64,000 bases of DNA from CAWCLK01 sp963796225 (GCA_963796225.1 CAWCLK010000005.1:1-64000), one strand, 5' to 3'. Positions 15,931 through 25,561 are shown, numbered from the stretch's first letter. The notes: generated by a model not told the origin, from the sequence alone. Translations and numbers: made by a program.

Positions 15931-16512
15931 GTGGCGCCGACTGCCAGCGACGGGGACGCGACCCGAGCCCGCCTGCTGCAGGCCACGACCGACCTGATCG
16001 TCGAGCAGGGTTGGGGCGGGGTCTCGACACGTTCGATCGCCGACCGGGCCGGGGTCCGCCCCGGCGTCGTCCACTACCACTTCGGGTCGATCGAGGACCT
16101 CAAGCGCCTGGCCAGCATGACGGCCATGCGCGACCTGTTCGAGGTGTTCATCGCGGCGGTCGCCGAACAGCCTCCCCGCCAGGTCCTGGAGGAGCTGGCG
16201 CGTGCGGCCACCGAGGAGTTCGGGCCCACGACCGACACCGCCACGCTGATGTACGAGGTCGTCCCCGCCGCCGCCCGCGACCGGGCGCTGCAGGCCGACT
16301 TCCGGGAGCTGCTCGACCGCTTCCGCCACGCCGTGGCCGACAGCATCCGCCGCTGGCACCCGACCCCCGCCGCCGACCCCGTCGTGCTGGCCGAGCTGCT
16401 CGGCGCGGCCGTGGACGGCCTGCAGCTGCACCTCATGGCCGACCCGGACCTCGACCTGGCCGCCCACCTCGGCCCCCTGCTGGACCTGCTCGGACCGGAG
16501 AGAACGCCATGA
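15931..16512 (+). CDS. TetR-family transcriptional regulator
   Basis: A 193-residue repressor with an N-terminal TetR helix-turn-helix: ATRARLLQATTDLIVEQGWGGVSTRSIADRAGVRPGVVHYHFGS, residues about 8-52. The remainder is a helical ligand domain. GTG at 15931 is chosen because AGGTGG lies upstream and it places the HTH at the usual distance from the start; a more upstream ATG is possible. Its stop overlaps the ABC ATPase start (ATGA), so it heads an operon with the exporter at 16509-19599 and most likely controls it, with the promoter at 15850-15878. Confidence 0.9.
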   Translation: MAPTASDGDATRARLLQATTDLIVEQGWGGVSTRSIADRAGVRPGVVHYHFGSIEDLKRLASMTAMRDLFEVFIAAVAEQPPRQVLEELARAATEEFGPTTDTATLMYEVVPAAARDRALQADFRELLDRFRHAVADSIRRWHPTPAADPVVLAELLGAAVDGLQLHLMADPDLDLAAHLGPLLDLLGPERTP

Positions 16513-17237
16513 GCACCACCACCTCCCTGGAGACGGCCATCTCGCTGCGGGGCGTCACGCGCAGCTTCGGCGAGGGCCACACCCGCGTGGACGCCGTCGC
16601 CGACGTCGACCTCACGGTCGCCACCGGGGAGATGGTCGTCGTCCTCGGCCCGTCCGGGTCCGGCAAGACCACCCTGCTCAACCTCGTCGGGGGCATCGAC
16701 CAGCCGACCGCGGGGGAGCTGCACGTCGCCGGGCAGCGCCTCGGTGGGCTCGACGACCACGACCTGACGGCCTTCCGGCGCGACCACGTCGGGTTCGTGT
16801 TCCAGTTCTTCAACCTGGTCCCGACGCTGACCGCCCGCGAGAACGTCGCGCTGGTGCTCGAGCTGACGGGGCGGGGCGACGTGTCCGAGGTCGACGGCCT
16901 GCTGGCCGCCGTCGGCCTGAGCGACCGGGCCGACCACTTCCCCGGGCAGCTGTCCGGCGGCGAGCAGCAGCGGGTCGCGATCGCCCGTGCCCTGGCCAAG
17001 CACCCCCCGCTGCTGCTGTGCGACGAACCGACCGGGGCCCTGGACCTCGAGACGGGGCGGCAGATCCTCGGGGTGCTGCAGCGGCTGCACCGCGAGCGGG
17101 GGATGACCGTCCTGATGGTCACGCACAACGCCGTGGTGGCCGAGATGGCGAACCGCGTCGTGCGGATGCGGTCCGGGCACGTCGTCAGCGACGACGTGGT
17201 CGAGGCCCCCGCCGACGCCGACACGCTGGTGTGGTGA
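16509..17237 (+). CDS. ABC transporter ATP-binding protein (MacB/LolD type)
   Basis: A 242-residue nucleotide-binding subunit. Walker A is GPSGSGKTT (about residues 50-58), the Q-loop lies in GFVFQFFNLVPTLTA, the signature is LSGGEQQRVAIARAL (about 141-155), Walker B with catalytic Glu is LLLCDEPTGALD, and the switch His is in VTHN. The VFQFFNLVPTLTARENV pattern is characteristic of the LolD/MacB group working with FtsX-type permeases, and the next gene encodes such a permease. It probably powers extrusion or envelope remodelling by a mechanotransmission mechanism. The ATG overlaps the tetR stop by 4 nt. Confidence 0.95.
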   Translation: MSTTTSLETAISLRGVTRSFGEGHTRVDAVADVDLTVATGEMVVVLGPSGSGKTTLLNLVGGIDQPTAGELHVAGQRLGGLDDHDLTAFRRDHVGFVFQFFNLVPTLTARENVALVLELTGRGDVSEVDGLLAAVGLSDRADHFPGQLSGGEQQRVAIARALAKHPPLLLCDEPTGALDLETGRQILGVLQRLHRERGMTVLMVTHNAVVAEMANRVVRMRSGHVVSDDVVEAPADADTLVW

Positions 17238-17241
17238 CGTG

Positions 17242-19599
17242 ATGGGATCGCCGACCCTGCGCACCAAGCTGCGTCGTGACCTGCGCCGCCAGGCGACCGC
17301 GTTCGTCTCCGTGGCGGTCACCGTCCTGATCGGCGTGGCGCTGTTCGGCGCCGCGTTCGACGCCTACCTCAACCTGACCGGTTCGTACGCGCAGGTCTTC
17401 GACGACCTCGCGATCTCCGACGTGTGGGTCACCGGCGGGGACACGCCGGCGATCGCCGACCAGGTCGGCGGCATCGACGGGGTCGACCGCGTGGCGACCC
17501 GCGTCGAGGCGGACCTGCCCCTGCGGGTGGGCGGCGACAAGCTGCGCGGCCGCGTCGTCGGCCTGCCCACCGACCCGGCCCTCGACCAGGTGGCACTGGA
17601 GTCCGGCACGCGCCCCGACGGCGCGGGCGTGCTCGCCGAACGCCACCTCGACGGGGCGTTCGACCTCACCGACGGCGTGGAGGTCCTCGTCGACGGGGCG
17701 TGGCAGCCCGTGCAGGTGACGGGCACGGCGTCGTCCGGCGAGTACCTGTGGCTGGCGTCCAGCAAGCAGGAGCTCGTGTCGCTGCCCAGCGAGTTCGGCG
17801 TGCTGTTCGCCCCGGAGCCGGTGGCCGAGGAGCTGACCGGCCGCGCCCCGAACCAGGTGCTGGTCCGGCTGGCCGACGGGGTCTCCCGCGACGAGCTCGC
17901 GCCCCGCATCGAGCAGGTCGCCCGCGAGCTCGGTGCCACCGCCGTGACGACGTGGGACGACCAGCCGAGCAACGCCGCCCTGCAGGAGGACATCACCGGG
18001 TTCAGCCAGATGGCGCTGCTGTTCCCCCTGCTGTTCCTCACGGCTGCGGCCATGGCCTCCTACACCCTGCTGTCCCGCCAGGTGCACCGCGAGCGCCCGC
18101 TGATCGGCATGCTGCGGGCCCAGGGCGCCTCGCGGCGGGACGTCGCCCGCCACGAGCTCGGGTTCGGGTTGGTCGCGGGACTCGGCGGGGCGATCCCCGG
18201 GATGCTGCTGGGGCTGTGGCTGGCCCGGCTGCTGACCGAGCTGTACGTCGGCTTCCTCGAGCTGCCCGTCACGGCCGTGGCGTTCCACCCCATCACCCCG
18301 GTGATCGGCATCGCCTTCGGCGCCATCACCGGCGGACTGGCTGCCTGGGCCCCGGCCCGCACGGCCGCACGGACCTCGCCGGCCGAGGCCATGCGGGGCG
18401 TGGTGCCGGCCACCGGCGGGCGCGTCAGCCTGCTGGAGCGCCTGGTGCCGTTCGCCTCGCACCTGCCGGCGTCGTGGCGCCTGGTGCTGCGGTCGATCAG
18501 CCGCAACCCGCGCCGCACCCTGATGACCATCGGCGGGGTGATGCTGTCGCTGCTGCTGGTGCTGGTGTCGTGGTCCATGCTGGACACCATCCAGGGCAAC
18601 CTGGAGCAGCAGTTCAGCCAGCGTGACCGTTCCGACGTCCGCGTCCAGTTCACCGTGCCCGACGGGCAGCAGGCCCTGCAGGCGGTGCGCGGCGTGGACG
18701 GGGTCGCCGACGTCGAGCCCACCACGACACTCCCGGTCACCGTCACCGGCCCCGCCGGGGCCTACGCCACCGTCCTCGAGGCCCACCCCGCCGACACCAC
18801 GCTGCGCTCGCTCTCGGTGGTCGAGGGGGACACCGCCGGGCTCGCCTCCGACGGCCTGCTGCTCGGCACCGCGATGCAGGACCTGGTCGGCGTCGGCGTG
18901 GGCGACACCGTCGAGGTCCGGGTCGAGGACCCGACCACCGGCGGGACGCTGCTCACCGTGGAGGGGCCGGTCACCGGGTTCGTCCAGGAGACGCTGGGCA
19001 CCTCCGTGTACGCCTCGACCGCCACGCTCGCCCGGCTCGCCGGCACCGAGGTCCCGACGACCGGGGCGCTGGTGGCGCTGCAGGACGGCGCCGACGGACC
19101 CGCGGTGCGGGACCGGATCGAGGCGCTCGACGTGGTCGCGTCGTCGCAGTCGTCGGCGGCGATCCGCGAGCTGCTGGACGACGTGACCGGCCTGCTCGTC
19201 GGCTTCGTGTCCATCATGCTGGCGTGCGGGGCGGTGCTGGCGGGGACGATGATCTTCACCACCGTCTCCGTCTCCATCGCCGAGCGGACGCGCGAGGTCG
19301 CGACCCTGCGGGCCTCCGGCGTGCCCACCCGCACCATCGCCCGACTGATCACCACCGAGAACCTGGTCGTGGCCCTGCTGGGGATCGTCCCCGGCGTGCT
19401 GCTGGGACTGGTCGGTGGTCGGGCGATGATGGCGACCTACACGACCGACCAGTTCGCGTTCGCCTTCATGGTCGCCCCGACCACGGTGGTGGTGTCGGTC
19501 CTGGCGCTGCTGGTCGTGGCTGCCGCCTCGCAGCTTCCCGGCCTGCGATCGCTGTCCCGGCTGGACCTGGCCCAGACCGTCCGCGAGCGCACCGCCTGA
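17242..19599 (+). CDS. ABC transporter permease with two FtsX domains
   Basis: A 785-residue permease partnering the preceding ATPase (5 nt away). One N-terminal helix (about residues 12-38) is followed by an extracytoplasmic domain, then a first FtsX core at about 255-385 (LLFPLLFLTAAAMASYTLLSRQV, REVA-like RRDVARHELGFGL). A second unit starts at about 425 (RNPRRTLMTIGGVMLSLLLVLVSW) and ends in another FtsX core (ERTREVATLRASGVPTRTI, about 680-700). Fused two-unit permeases of this kind are common in Actinobacteria. The start could also be the GTG at 17239. The cargo is unknown; TetR control suggests an inducible efflux system. Confidence 0.9.
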   Translation: MGSPTLRTKLRRDLRRQATAFVSVAVTVLIGVALFGAAFDAYLNLTGSYAQVFDDLAISDVWVTGGDTPAIADQVGGIDGVDRVATRVEADLPLRVGGDKLRGRVVGLPTDPALDQVALESGTRPDGAGVLAERHLDGAFDLTDGVEVLVDGAWQPVQVTGTASSGEYLWLASSKQELVSLPSEFGVLFAPEPVAEELTGRAPNQVLVRLADGVSRDELAPRIEQVARELGATAVTTWDDQPSNAALQEDITGFSQMALLFPLLFLTAAAMASYTLLSRQVHRERPLIGMLRAQGASRRDVARHELGFGLVAGLGGAIPGMLLGLWLARLLTELYVGFLELPVTAVAFHPITPVIGIAFGAITGGLAAWAPARTAARTSPAEAMRGVVPATGGRVSLLERLVPFASHLPASWRLVLRSISRNPRRTLMTIGGVMLSLLLVLVSWSMLDTIQGNLEQQFSQRDRSDVRVQFTVPDGQQALQAVRGVDGVADVEPTTTLPVTVTGPAGAYATVLEAHPADTTLRSLSVVEGDTAGLASDGLLLGTAMQDLVGVGVGDTVEVRVEDPTTGGTLLTVEGPVTGFVQETLGTSVYASTATLARLAGTEVPTTGALVALQDGADGPAVRDRIEALDVVASSQSSAAIRELLDDVTGLLVGFVSIMLACGAVLAGTMIFTTVSVSIAERTREVATLRASGVPTRTIARLITTENLVVALLGIVPGVLLGLVGGRAMMATYTTDQFAFAFMVAPTTVVVSVLALLVVAAASQLPGLRSLSRLDLAQTVRERTA

Positions 19600-19602
19600 C
19601 GC

Positions 19603-20739
19603 TCACGCCGCCAGGCGCCGTCGGACCGTGCGCGCGATGGCACGGGCGTCCAGCCGCATCAGCCGCAGCTGGCCGGACAGGTCGGCCCGGTATCCGTTGA
19701 AGAACAGGTTCGGGGCGTCAGGGTGGTCCCGCCCGCGCGCCACCATGGGCCGCCCGTGGTCGTCCAGCACGCCGAGGTGCCCGACCAGGTCCTCCAGCCC
19801 GGTCCGGTAGCCGGTGGCGGCGATCACGACGTCCGGCCGGATCCGCGCCCCGTCGGCCAGGACGACGTCGTCGCCGGCGAGGGCGTCGACACCGGCGACG
19901 ACCTCGATCCGACCGGCCCGAAGGCGTGCGACGAACCCGTCGTCGTAGGCCGGTGAACGCTGCCGCGTCCGGGCCATCGTCGCGACGCCGGCAGGCGCCC
20001 GGGGCAGCCCGTGGTCGTCGAGGCGTCCGAACATCGCCCGCTGCACCAGCCAGCCCATCTCGTCCGCCACTCGAGGCGGGAGGTGGTTCATGACGATCCC
20101 CGGGACGTTGACGGTGACGCCGAGGAAGGTCCGCGCCGTGATGTTCGGCGGGGTCCGACACGCCACGCGCACCCGCGCAGCCCCGGCATCGACGAGGTGG
20201 GTGGCGACCTCCATGCCGGTCACGTTGGGCCCGACGACGAGCACGTCGCGGCCTCGGTACGGGGCGGCCGAGCGGTACGAGCTGGCGTGCAGGAGCTCTC
20301 CGGCGTAGTCGTCCCGGCCGGGCCAGTCGGGCAGCCGCGGGTCGTGGTCGTGCCCGGTGGCGACCACCACGACCCGTGCCTCGAGGACCTCCCCGTCCGT
20401 GTGGACGCGCCACGTATCATCGGTGCGTCGCAGCGCGGACACGGTCGTGTCGCACCGCACCGCCAGGTCGTGGTGGACCGCGTAGTCCTCGAGGTAGGCG
20501 ACCCAGTCGTCGCGTGTCGGCCATGCCCCGTACCGACGACGCGTGGCCCGGAAGCCGGGCAGGGTCGACATCCAGCCCGGCGTGTTCAGTCGCAGTCCGT
20601 CGTAGCGCGCCCGCCAGCTGGTCCCGACCGAGGGGCCCGATTCGAGCACGAGCGCGTCGATCCCCGCCCGGTGCAGCGCCCCGGCCGCGGCGAGTCCCGC
20701 CGGCCCCCCGCCACAGACGACGACCGCGACCTCGCTCAT
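19603..20739 (-). CDS. Flavin-dependent monooxygenase-like NAD(P)/FAD oxidoreductase (CzcO type)
   Basis: A 378-residue FAD protein. The FAD-binding motif VVVCGGGPAGLAAAGAL is at residues 6-22, the FMO region RARYDGLRLNTPGW at about 42-55, ATGHDHDPRLPDWPGRD at about 128-144, and a second Rossmann motif VLVVGPNVTGMEVA at about 165-178. In the second motif the usual GSGNSG is GPNVTG. VVIAATGYRTGLEDLV near 305 is the conserved late ATG motif. It probably uses NAD(P)H to oxygenate or reduce an unknown substrate. ATG at 20739 has GAGGGAG upstream. It converges on the FtsX permease, stops 3 nt apart. Confidence 0.88.
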   Translation of the reverse strand: MSEVAVVVCGGGPAGLAAAGALHRAGIDALVLESGPSVGTSWRARYDGLRLNTPGWMSTLPGFRATRRRYGAWPTRDDWVAYLEDYAVHHDLAVRCDTTVSALRRTDDTWRVHTDGEVLEARVVVVATGHDHDPRLPDWPGRDDYAGELLHASSYRSAAPYRGRDVLVVGPNVTGMEVATHLVDAGAARVRVACRTPPNITARTFLGVTVNVPGIVMNHLPPRVADEMGWLVQRAMFGRLDDHGLPRAPAGVATMARTRQRSPAYDDGFVARLRAGRIEVVAGVDALAGDDVVLADGARIRPDVVIAATGYRTGLEDLVGHLGVLDDHGRPMVARGRDHPDAPNLFFNGYRADLSGQLRLMRLDARAIARTVRRRLAA

Positions 20740-20821
20740 GGCGCTCCCTCGCGTCGTCCCCGAGGGCACCGTAGACCCCGCGGACCCCGCTGGCGAGGGC
20801 ACGCCGGGGCCGGACCTCGTC

Positions 20822-20827
20822 TAGCCT
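20822..20827 (+). promoter_or_regulatory. Putative -10 hexamer TAGCCT
   Basis: TAGCCT ends 24 nt before the GTG of the secreted PHP-domain gene; part of the recurrent TA(G/C)(G/C)(G/C)T series. Confidence 0.4.
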
Positions 20828-20851
20828 GCCGTCGGCGGGCGAGGGGTCGAC

Positions 20852-22684
20852 GTGGCGGGGAGGCGGCTGGGGAGCGTCGCAGTCCTGGCCGCGGTCGCGG
20901 TCCTGGTCCCGAGCCCCGCGCTGGCGCACTGGTCCGCCCCGCCCGCCACGCGCCAGCCGCTGGCCGCCGACACGCCGGCGCCGGCGTGCACGCCGGACGG
21001 CGACCCCGCCGTGCTCGAGGGGACCGTGGCCGCGGGCGAGGAGGGCCAGTACCGGCTGCTGCCGGTCGAGGTCGCGGGCGGCACCACCCGCGTGGAGGTG
21101 CGCAGCACCTACGGCGACGTCGGGAGCGAACAACCGGGCGGCGACACGGTCGTGGACCTGGGCCTGTGGGACGCGGACGGGACCGCGGGACCGGACGCGT
21201 TCCGCGGCTGGGGCGGCTCCCACGCCGGCGTCACCCAGAAGGACCTCCCACCCGTCTGGGTGCAGGCCGACGGCGCGTCGCGCGGGTTCGGTCCCGGGCC
21301 CATCGAGCCCGGAACCTGGCACGTGGAGGTGGGGTTCGGCAACGTCGCCGACGGGGGCGGCTGGTACCGCGTCGAGGTCACCTGCCTCGACCCGGTGACC
21401 GGGCCGCCACCGGCGCCCGATCCGGTGGACGCCACGCACGTGGCCCGCGACGAGCCCGGCTGGTACCACGGCGACTTCCACATGCACGCCTACCACTCGA
21501 GCCCCGACGGGCCGGGCAACGCCGAGGTCGTCGCCCACGCCCGCGAGGTCGGGCTCGACTTCCTCCCCATCACGGAGTACGTGACCACCTGGCACCACCA
21601 GGCCTGGGGGACCGTGGCCGAGGCCAACCCCGACCTGGTGATCTGGCCGGGGCGGGAGGTCATCACCTACGACGGCCACGCCATCGTGCTCGGCGAGACG
21701 CCCCACAGCGTCGAGTACCGGGCGGGGTTCCGGCAGATCACCATGGGCGACATCCAGCGCGCCGCGGTGGCGGACGGAGCGCTGTTCGGCCTGGCCCACC
21801 CCACGATCTTCCCCGAGCCCCTCGGGGACATGTGCCGCGGGTGCCACGCCGACTACCTCGATGCCATCGACCTCGACCAGGTCACCACGCTGGAGGTGCT
21901 GACCGGCCCGGTCGAGTACGACGCCTCCTACCTCGGTGGGCCGCCGGCCGGACCCGGCATCGAGTTCCCGTTCATGCAGACCGCCATCGACCTGTGGGAG
22001 GGCTACCTCCTCGACGGGCACCGCATCACCGCCGTCAGCGGGTCCGACGCCAAGCAGGCGTCCGGACACGGCGTCAACGCGACGGCGGTCTGGGCCGCGT
22101 CGCTGTCCCGCGAGGACCTCGTCGACGGACTGCGCCACCAGCGCGCCTACGTGCGGACCCGCGGGGTGGCCGACAGCCCGGAGCTCGAGCTGACCGCCAC
22201 CGACGGGACCGACACGGTGATGATCGGCGGCACCCTGGTCGGGGACCTCGCCACCCTGCAGGTCACGCTGCGGGGCGCGACCGGCCAGGTCGTGGACGTG
22301 GTCCGCAACGGCCTGTCCACGGTGCAGGTCCCCGTGGCCTCGGACCCGTTCACGGTCGAGGTCCCGATGATCCGGGGCGTCGACGGTGGCCCGCTCGGCA
22401 CCTTCTACCGCGTGGACGTCCGCGAGCCCACGGGGATTCGCTCGATCGTGTCGAACCCGATCTGGCTCGCCGCCGCGGCTCCCGACGAGCCAGCCCCCGA
22501 CGACGCCGAGACCGGCGACCCCGCTCCCTACCCCCCGGTGCCGAGCTCACCCCCGGCGCCCCCGGACGGAGGTGGCGCCGGCCCCACCCTCCCGGCCACG
22601 GGCGGGGGTCCGATGGCGGGCATGGGGATGGGCGCGCTGCTCGGCGCGAGCATCCTCCGTCTGCGCCGGCACGGACCCCGCTGA
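20852..22684 (+). CDS. Secreted PHP-domain (CehA/McbA-type) metallohydrolase with LPATG C-terminus
   Basis: A 610-residue exported protein. The signal peptide covers about residues 1-25 (VAVLAAVAVLVPSPALAH). A beta-rich region follows to about 195. The PHP domain starts at GDFHMHAYHSS near 207, with FLPITEYV, PGREVITYDGHAIVLG, LFGLAHPTIFP and GSDAKQASGHG supplying metal-site positions; the common GSDxH is GSDAK. The C-terminus is a Pro-rich linker, LPATG near 585, a Gly/Ala/Met hydrophobic stretch and RLRRHGPR, the layout of a sortase sorting signal. The role is probably hydrolysis of a phosphoester or amide outside the cell; the substrate is unknown. Start GTG at 20852. Confidence 0.82.
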   Translation: MAGRRLGSVAVLAAVAVLVPSPALAHWSAPPATRQPLAADTPAPACTPDGDPAVLEGTVAAGEEGQYRLLPVEVAGGTTRVEVRSTYGDVGSEQPGGDTVVDLGLWDADGTAGPDAFRGWGGSHAGVTQKDLPPVWVQADGASRGFGPGPIEPGTWHVEVGFGNVADGGGWYRVEVTCLDPVTGPPPAPDPVDATHVARDEPGWYHGDFHMHAYHSSPDGPGNAEVVAHAREVGLDFLPITEYVTTWHHQAWGTVAEANPDLVIWPGREVITYDGHAIVLGETPHSVEYRAGFRQITMGDIQRAAVADGALFGLAHPTIFPEPLGDMCRGCHADYLDAIDLDQVTTLEVLTGPVEYDASYLGGPPAGPGIEFPFMQTAIDLWEGYLLDGHRITAVSGSDAKQASGHGVNATAVWAASLSREDLVDGLRHQRAYVRTRGVADSPELELTATDGTDTVMIGGTLVGDLATLQVTLRGATGQVVDVVRNGLSTVQVPVASDPFTVEVPMIRGVDGGPLGTFYRVDVREPTGIRSIVSNPIWLAAAAPDEPAPDDAETGDPAPYPPVPSSPPAPPDGGGAGPTLPATGGGPMAGMGMGALLGASILRLRRHGPR

Positions 22685-22741
22685 GCGCCACCCGCACGAT
22701 GCGGGGCGTGCGGCTCCCTGACCCATCCCCCTCGCGCGGCG

Positions 22742-22747
22742 TAGGGT
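22742..22747 (+). promoter_or_regulatory. Putative -10 hexamer TAGGGT
   Basis: TAGGGT ends 27 nt before the GTG of the cation-efflux-like gene; part of the recurrent TA(G/C)(G/C)(G/C)T series. Confidence 0.4.
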
Positions 22748-22774
22748 CCGCCCTCCCGCGTCTCCGGACCGCTC

Positions 22775-23416
22775 GTGACGTCACACCCCGCCCCGCCCGA
22801 CGCCGTCGAGGCCACCACGCGTCGTGGTCTGCGCCTGGCCCAGGCGACCGTCGCCTACAACGTGGTCGAGGGGGTCGTGGCCGTGACCGCGGGGCTGGCG
22901 GCGGGGCTGTTGTCCGTGGTGGGCTTCGGGATCGACTCGGGGATCGAGTCCATCTCGGCGGTGCTGGTGGCGCTGCGCCTGTCGGCGCGACTGCGCCATG
23001 GCGAGGCCGACGAGCACCGCGAGCGGATCGCGCTGCGGCTGGTGGCGCTGACCTTCTTCCTGCTGGCCGCCTACGTCGTCGTGGAGGGGATCCGGTCGCT
23101 GCTCGTGGGTGAGGCCCCGACGTCCTCGCCGGTTGCCATCGGCGTGCTCGTGGCGTCGATCGTCGTCATGCCGGTGCTGGCTGGGGCCAAGACCCGCGTC
23201 GGCAACCAGCTCGGCGGCGATCCCCTGATCCTGGCCGACGCCGCCGAGACCCGCCTGTGCGTGTGGCTGTCGGTGTCGACGCTGCTCGGGGTCGGCCTGT
23301 ACGAGCTCACCGGCCAGGCCTGGCTGGACCCGCTGGCCGGCTTCGTCATCGCCGGGTTCGCGATCCACGAAGGCCGGGAGGCCTGGGAGGGCGAGCTCGT
23401 CGAGGACGACGACTGA
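22775..23416 (+). CDS. Cation efflux (CDF) superfamily transmembrane protein, short form
   Basis: A 213-residue protein consisting only of the CDF membrane domain, with about five or six hydrophobic segments: VVEGVVAVTAGLAAGLLSVVGFGIDSGIESISA (about 29-60), ALTFFLLAAYVVVEGIRSLL, IGVLVASIVVMPVLA, VSTLLGVGLYEL, WLDPLAGFVIAGFA. GFGIDSGIE and ILADAAETRLC correspond to the zinc-site helices, with Asp48 and Asp near 148 retained. The cytoplasmic C-terminal domain of typical CDF proteins is absent. It is probably a divalent metal exporter or a derived relative. GTG start; DUF885 peptidase follows on the same strand. Confidence 0.83.
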   Translation: MTSHPAPPDAVEATTRRGLRLAQATVAYNVVEGVVAVTAGLAAGLLSVVGFGIDSGIESISAVLVALRLSARLRHGEADEHRERIALRLVALTFFLLAAYVVVEGIRSLLVGEAPTSSPVAIGVLVASIVVMPVLAGAKTRVGNQLGGDPLILADAAETRLCVWLSVSTLLGVGLYELTGQAWLDPLAGFVIAGFAIHEGREAWEGELVEDDD

Positions 23417-23445
23417 TCGAGGCCCCCGCGCCCCACCCGGACGCC

Positions 23446-23451
23446 TAGCGT
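23446..23451 (+). promoter_or_regulatory. Putative -10 hexamer TAGCGT
   Basis: TAGCGT lies 30 nt before the GTG of the DUF885 gene; part of the recurrent TA(G/C)(G/C)(G/C)T series. Confidence 0.35.
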
Positions 23452-23481
23452 CGCGACGCCCCGCGACACCGAGGACCCGCC

Positions 23482-25156
23482 GTGAGCCGACGACCGCCTC
23501 GCCCGCCTGGCCGAGCAGTACTGGGAGCAGCAGCTCGAGGCCAGCCCGCTGCGGGCCACGCTGCTCGGCGACCACCGGTACGACGACCGCCTGCCGTCGC
23601 TGGACCGGGACACGATGCGGGCCGAACGCGATGCGGACGCCGCGCTCGCCGAGGAGGCCGCCGCCCTGGACCTCGACGACGACGGCGATCGGCTCACCCG
23701 CGACCTGCTGGTGGACGAGGCCCGCCGCCAGGTCGCCGCATACGACACCGACATGCTGAGCGCCCCGATCGACCCCTTCCTCGGGATGCACGGCATGCTC
23801 ATGCAGGTCGCCAACCAGACGACGCTGACGGCGCCCGAGCAGGCCGAGATGCTGCTCGAGCGCTACGCCGCCGTCCCGCGGCTGTTCGACGAGGTCGAGG
23901 CGCTGACGCGGGAGCGGCTGGCGGCGGGTCGCACACCGGCCGCGACCTCGGTCCAGCGCGTGGTCGACCAGGTCACCAGCCACCTGGCCTCCGACCTCGA
24001 CGCCGACCCGTTCCTGACGACCGCCCCGCCGGAGGGCACGCCGGCCGACTGGCACGAGCGGCTGCGGACCGTCGTGGCCGACGTCGTCCGTCCCGCCTAC
24101 GCCGCCCACCTGGCGTTCGTCCGCGACGACGTCCTGCCGGTGGCCCGCGACGACGACCACGCCGGTCTGGCGCACGTGCCGGGAGGTGCCGAGGCGTACG
24201 CGACGCTGGGTCGCGTCTACACCTCGCTCGAGCTCGACCCGGCCGAGGTGCACCGCATCGGCGTCGAGCACGTCGAGGGTCCGCTGGCCGCCGAGTGGGC
24301 CGAGATCGGCGAGCGGGCGCTCGGGATCTCCGACCTCGGCGAGCTGTTCGAGCGGCTGCGCACCGACGCCGACCTGTACTACCGCGACGGCGACGAGATG
24401 GTGGCCCACGCCGAGGAGGTCGTGGCCAGGGCATGGACCGCGGTCGACGGGTGGTTCCACGCCGCGCCCGACGCCCCGTGCCAGGTCCAGCCCGTCCCCG
24501 CCTCGCTGGCGCCCGCGATGCCGCCGGCCTACTACCAGGTGCCGGCCGAGGACGGCTCGCGCCCCGGCACCTACTTCGTGAACACCCACGACGCCCCGTC
24601 CCGCCCCCGGTGGATGTACGAGGGGGTCGCCTTCCACGAGGCGATCCCCGGCCACCACTTCGACCGGACCCTGGCGCAGGAGCTGCGGGGCGTCCCGGCG
24701 TTCCGTCGGTACACGGTCAACCACGCCCACGTCGAGGGGTGGGGCCTGTACGCCGAGCGGCTGGCCGACGAGATGGGGCTGTACTCCTCCGAGCTCGACC
24801 GCCTCGGGATGCTGTTGATGGACGCGTGGCGGGCCGGACGGCTCGTCGTCGACACCGGGCTGCACCACCACGGCTGGACCCGCGCGCAGGCGATCCGCTG
24901 GTTCGAGGAGTTCACGCCCCTGCACCCCGGCGTGATCGCGCAGGAGGTCGACCGCTACATCGGGATGCCCGGGCAGGCGCTGGCCTACAAGCTCGGCCAG
25001 CGCCACATCCTCCAGCTGCGGCGACGGGCCGAGGAGGAGCTCGGCGACCGGTTCGACATCGCCGCGTTCCACGACGCGATCCTGGTCGAGGGCAGCCTGC
25101 CGCTGCCCGTGCTGACCACCCGCGTGGAGCACGCCCTCGGCCTGACCGCGTCCTGA
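23482..25156 (+). CDS. DUF885 family zinc-peptidase-like protein (frameshift at the start)
   Basis: A DUF885 protein of about 558 residues. The C-terminal region holds FHEAIPGHHFDRTLAQEL, the HExxxHH-type motif of the family, followed about 50 residues later by HVEGWGLYAERLADEMG with a probable third metal ligand Glu. The N-terminal stretch RLARLAEQYWEQQLEASPLRATLLGDHRYDDRLP is typical, but an in-frame stop sits just before it. The GTG at 23482 with GAGGA upstream becomes in frame if one C is removed near 23488, giving VSDDRLARL. Family members are secreted or cytoplasmic peptidases of unclear substrate; no signal peptide is seen here. Confidence 0.88.
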
Positions 25157-25216
25157 CGGCCGACGTGTCACACTTGCCGGTCTGCGGGGCGACCCGCCAG
25201 TGGAAACGGACCGACC

Positions 25217-25561
25217 ATGGACCTCGACCCCGTGGTGACCAACCCCGAGCTGTACTCGGTCGTCTTCGAGAACGACCGCGTCCGGGTGCTGGCCTACACC
25301 GACGCCCCGGGTGACCGCACCACGCCCCACGGCCATCCCGACAGCGTGATGATCACGCTCAGCTCCTTCGACCGGCGGCTGTACGCCGGCGAGGAGGAGC
25401 GCGACGTGCAGATCGCCGCGGAGACCGTCGCGTGGTTGCCCGCCCAGGAGCATGCGGGCCACAACATCGGGCAGACCCCGACCCGGGTGCTGTTCGTCGA
25501 GCTGAAGGAACCTGCCCCGGGCCCGGCGACCCCGGGCACCGTCGGTCCCGTCGGCGTCTGA
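25217..25561 (+). CDS. Small cupin-like protein (BauB-like)
   Basis: A 114-residue single-domain cupin. PELYSVVFENDRVRVLAY at residues 10-27 and TPHGHPDSVMITLS at about 41-54 match the short cupin group that includes BauB. The second cupin motif is HAGHNIGQTPTRVLFVELK (about 80-98). His residues 43, 45, 80 and 83 could bind a metal. It stands alone 60 nt after the DUF885 gene, with no enzyme partner that fixes its function. BauB's beta-alanine connection is not supported by neighbours here. Confidence 0.75.
   Translation: MDLDPVVTNPELYSVVFENDRVRVLAYTDAPGDRTTPHGHPDSVMITLSSFDRRLYAGEEERDVQIAAETVAWLPAQEHAGHNIGQTPTRVLFVELKEPAPGPATPGTVGPVGV

Noticed and set aside
15931..19599. TetR/ABC/FtsX cluster as a macrolide-specific MacAB pump
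   Set aside because: There is no MacA-like membrane-fusion protein, and the double FtsX permease is common in actinobacterial systems of unknown substrate; only a general exporter call is justified.
22781..25462. 893-codon minus-strand frame across the DUF885 gene
   Set aside because: Repetitive Gly/Val/Arg composition and antisense to DUF885, whose HEAIPGHH motif and start site are convincing.
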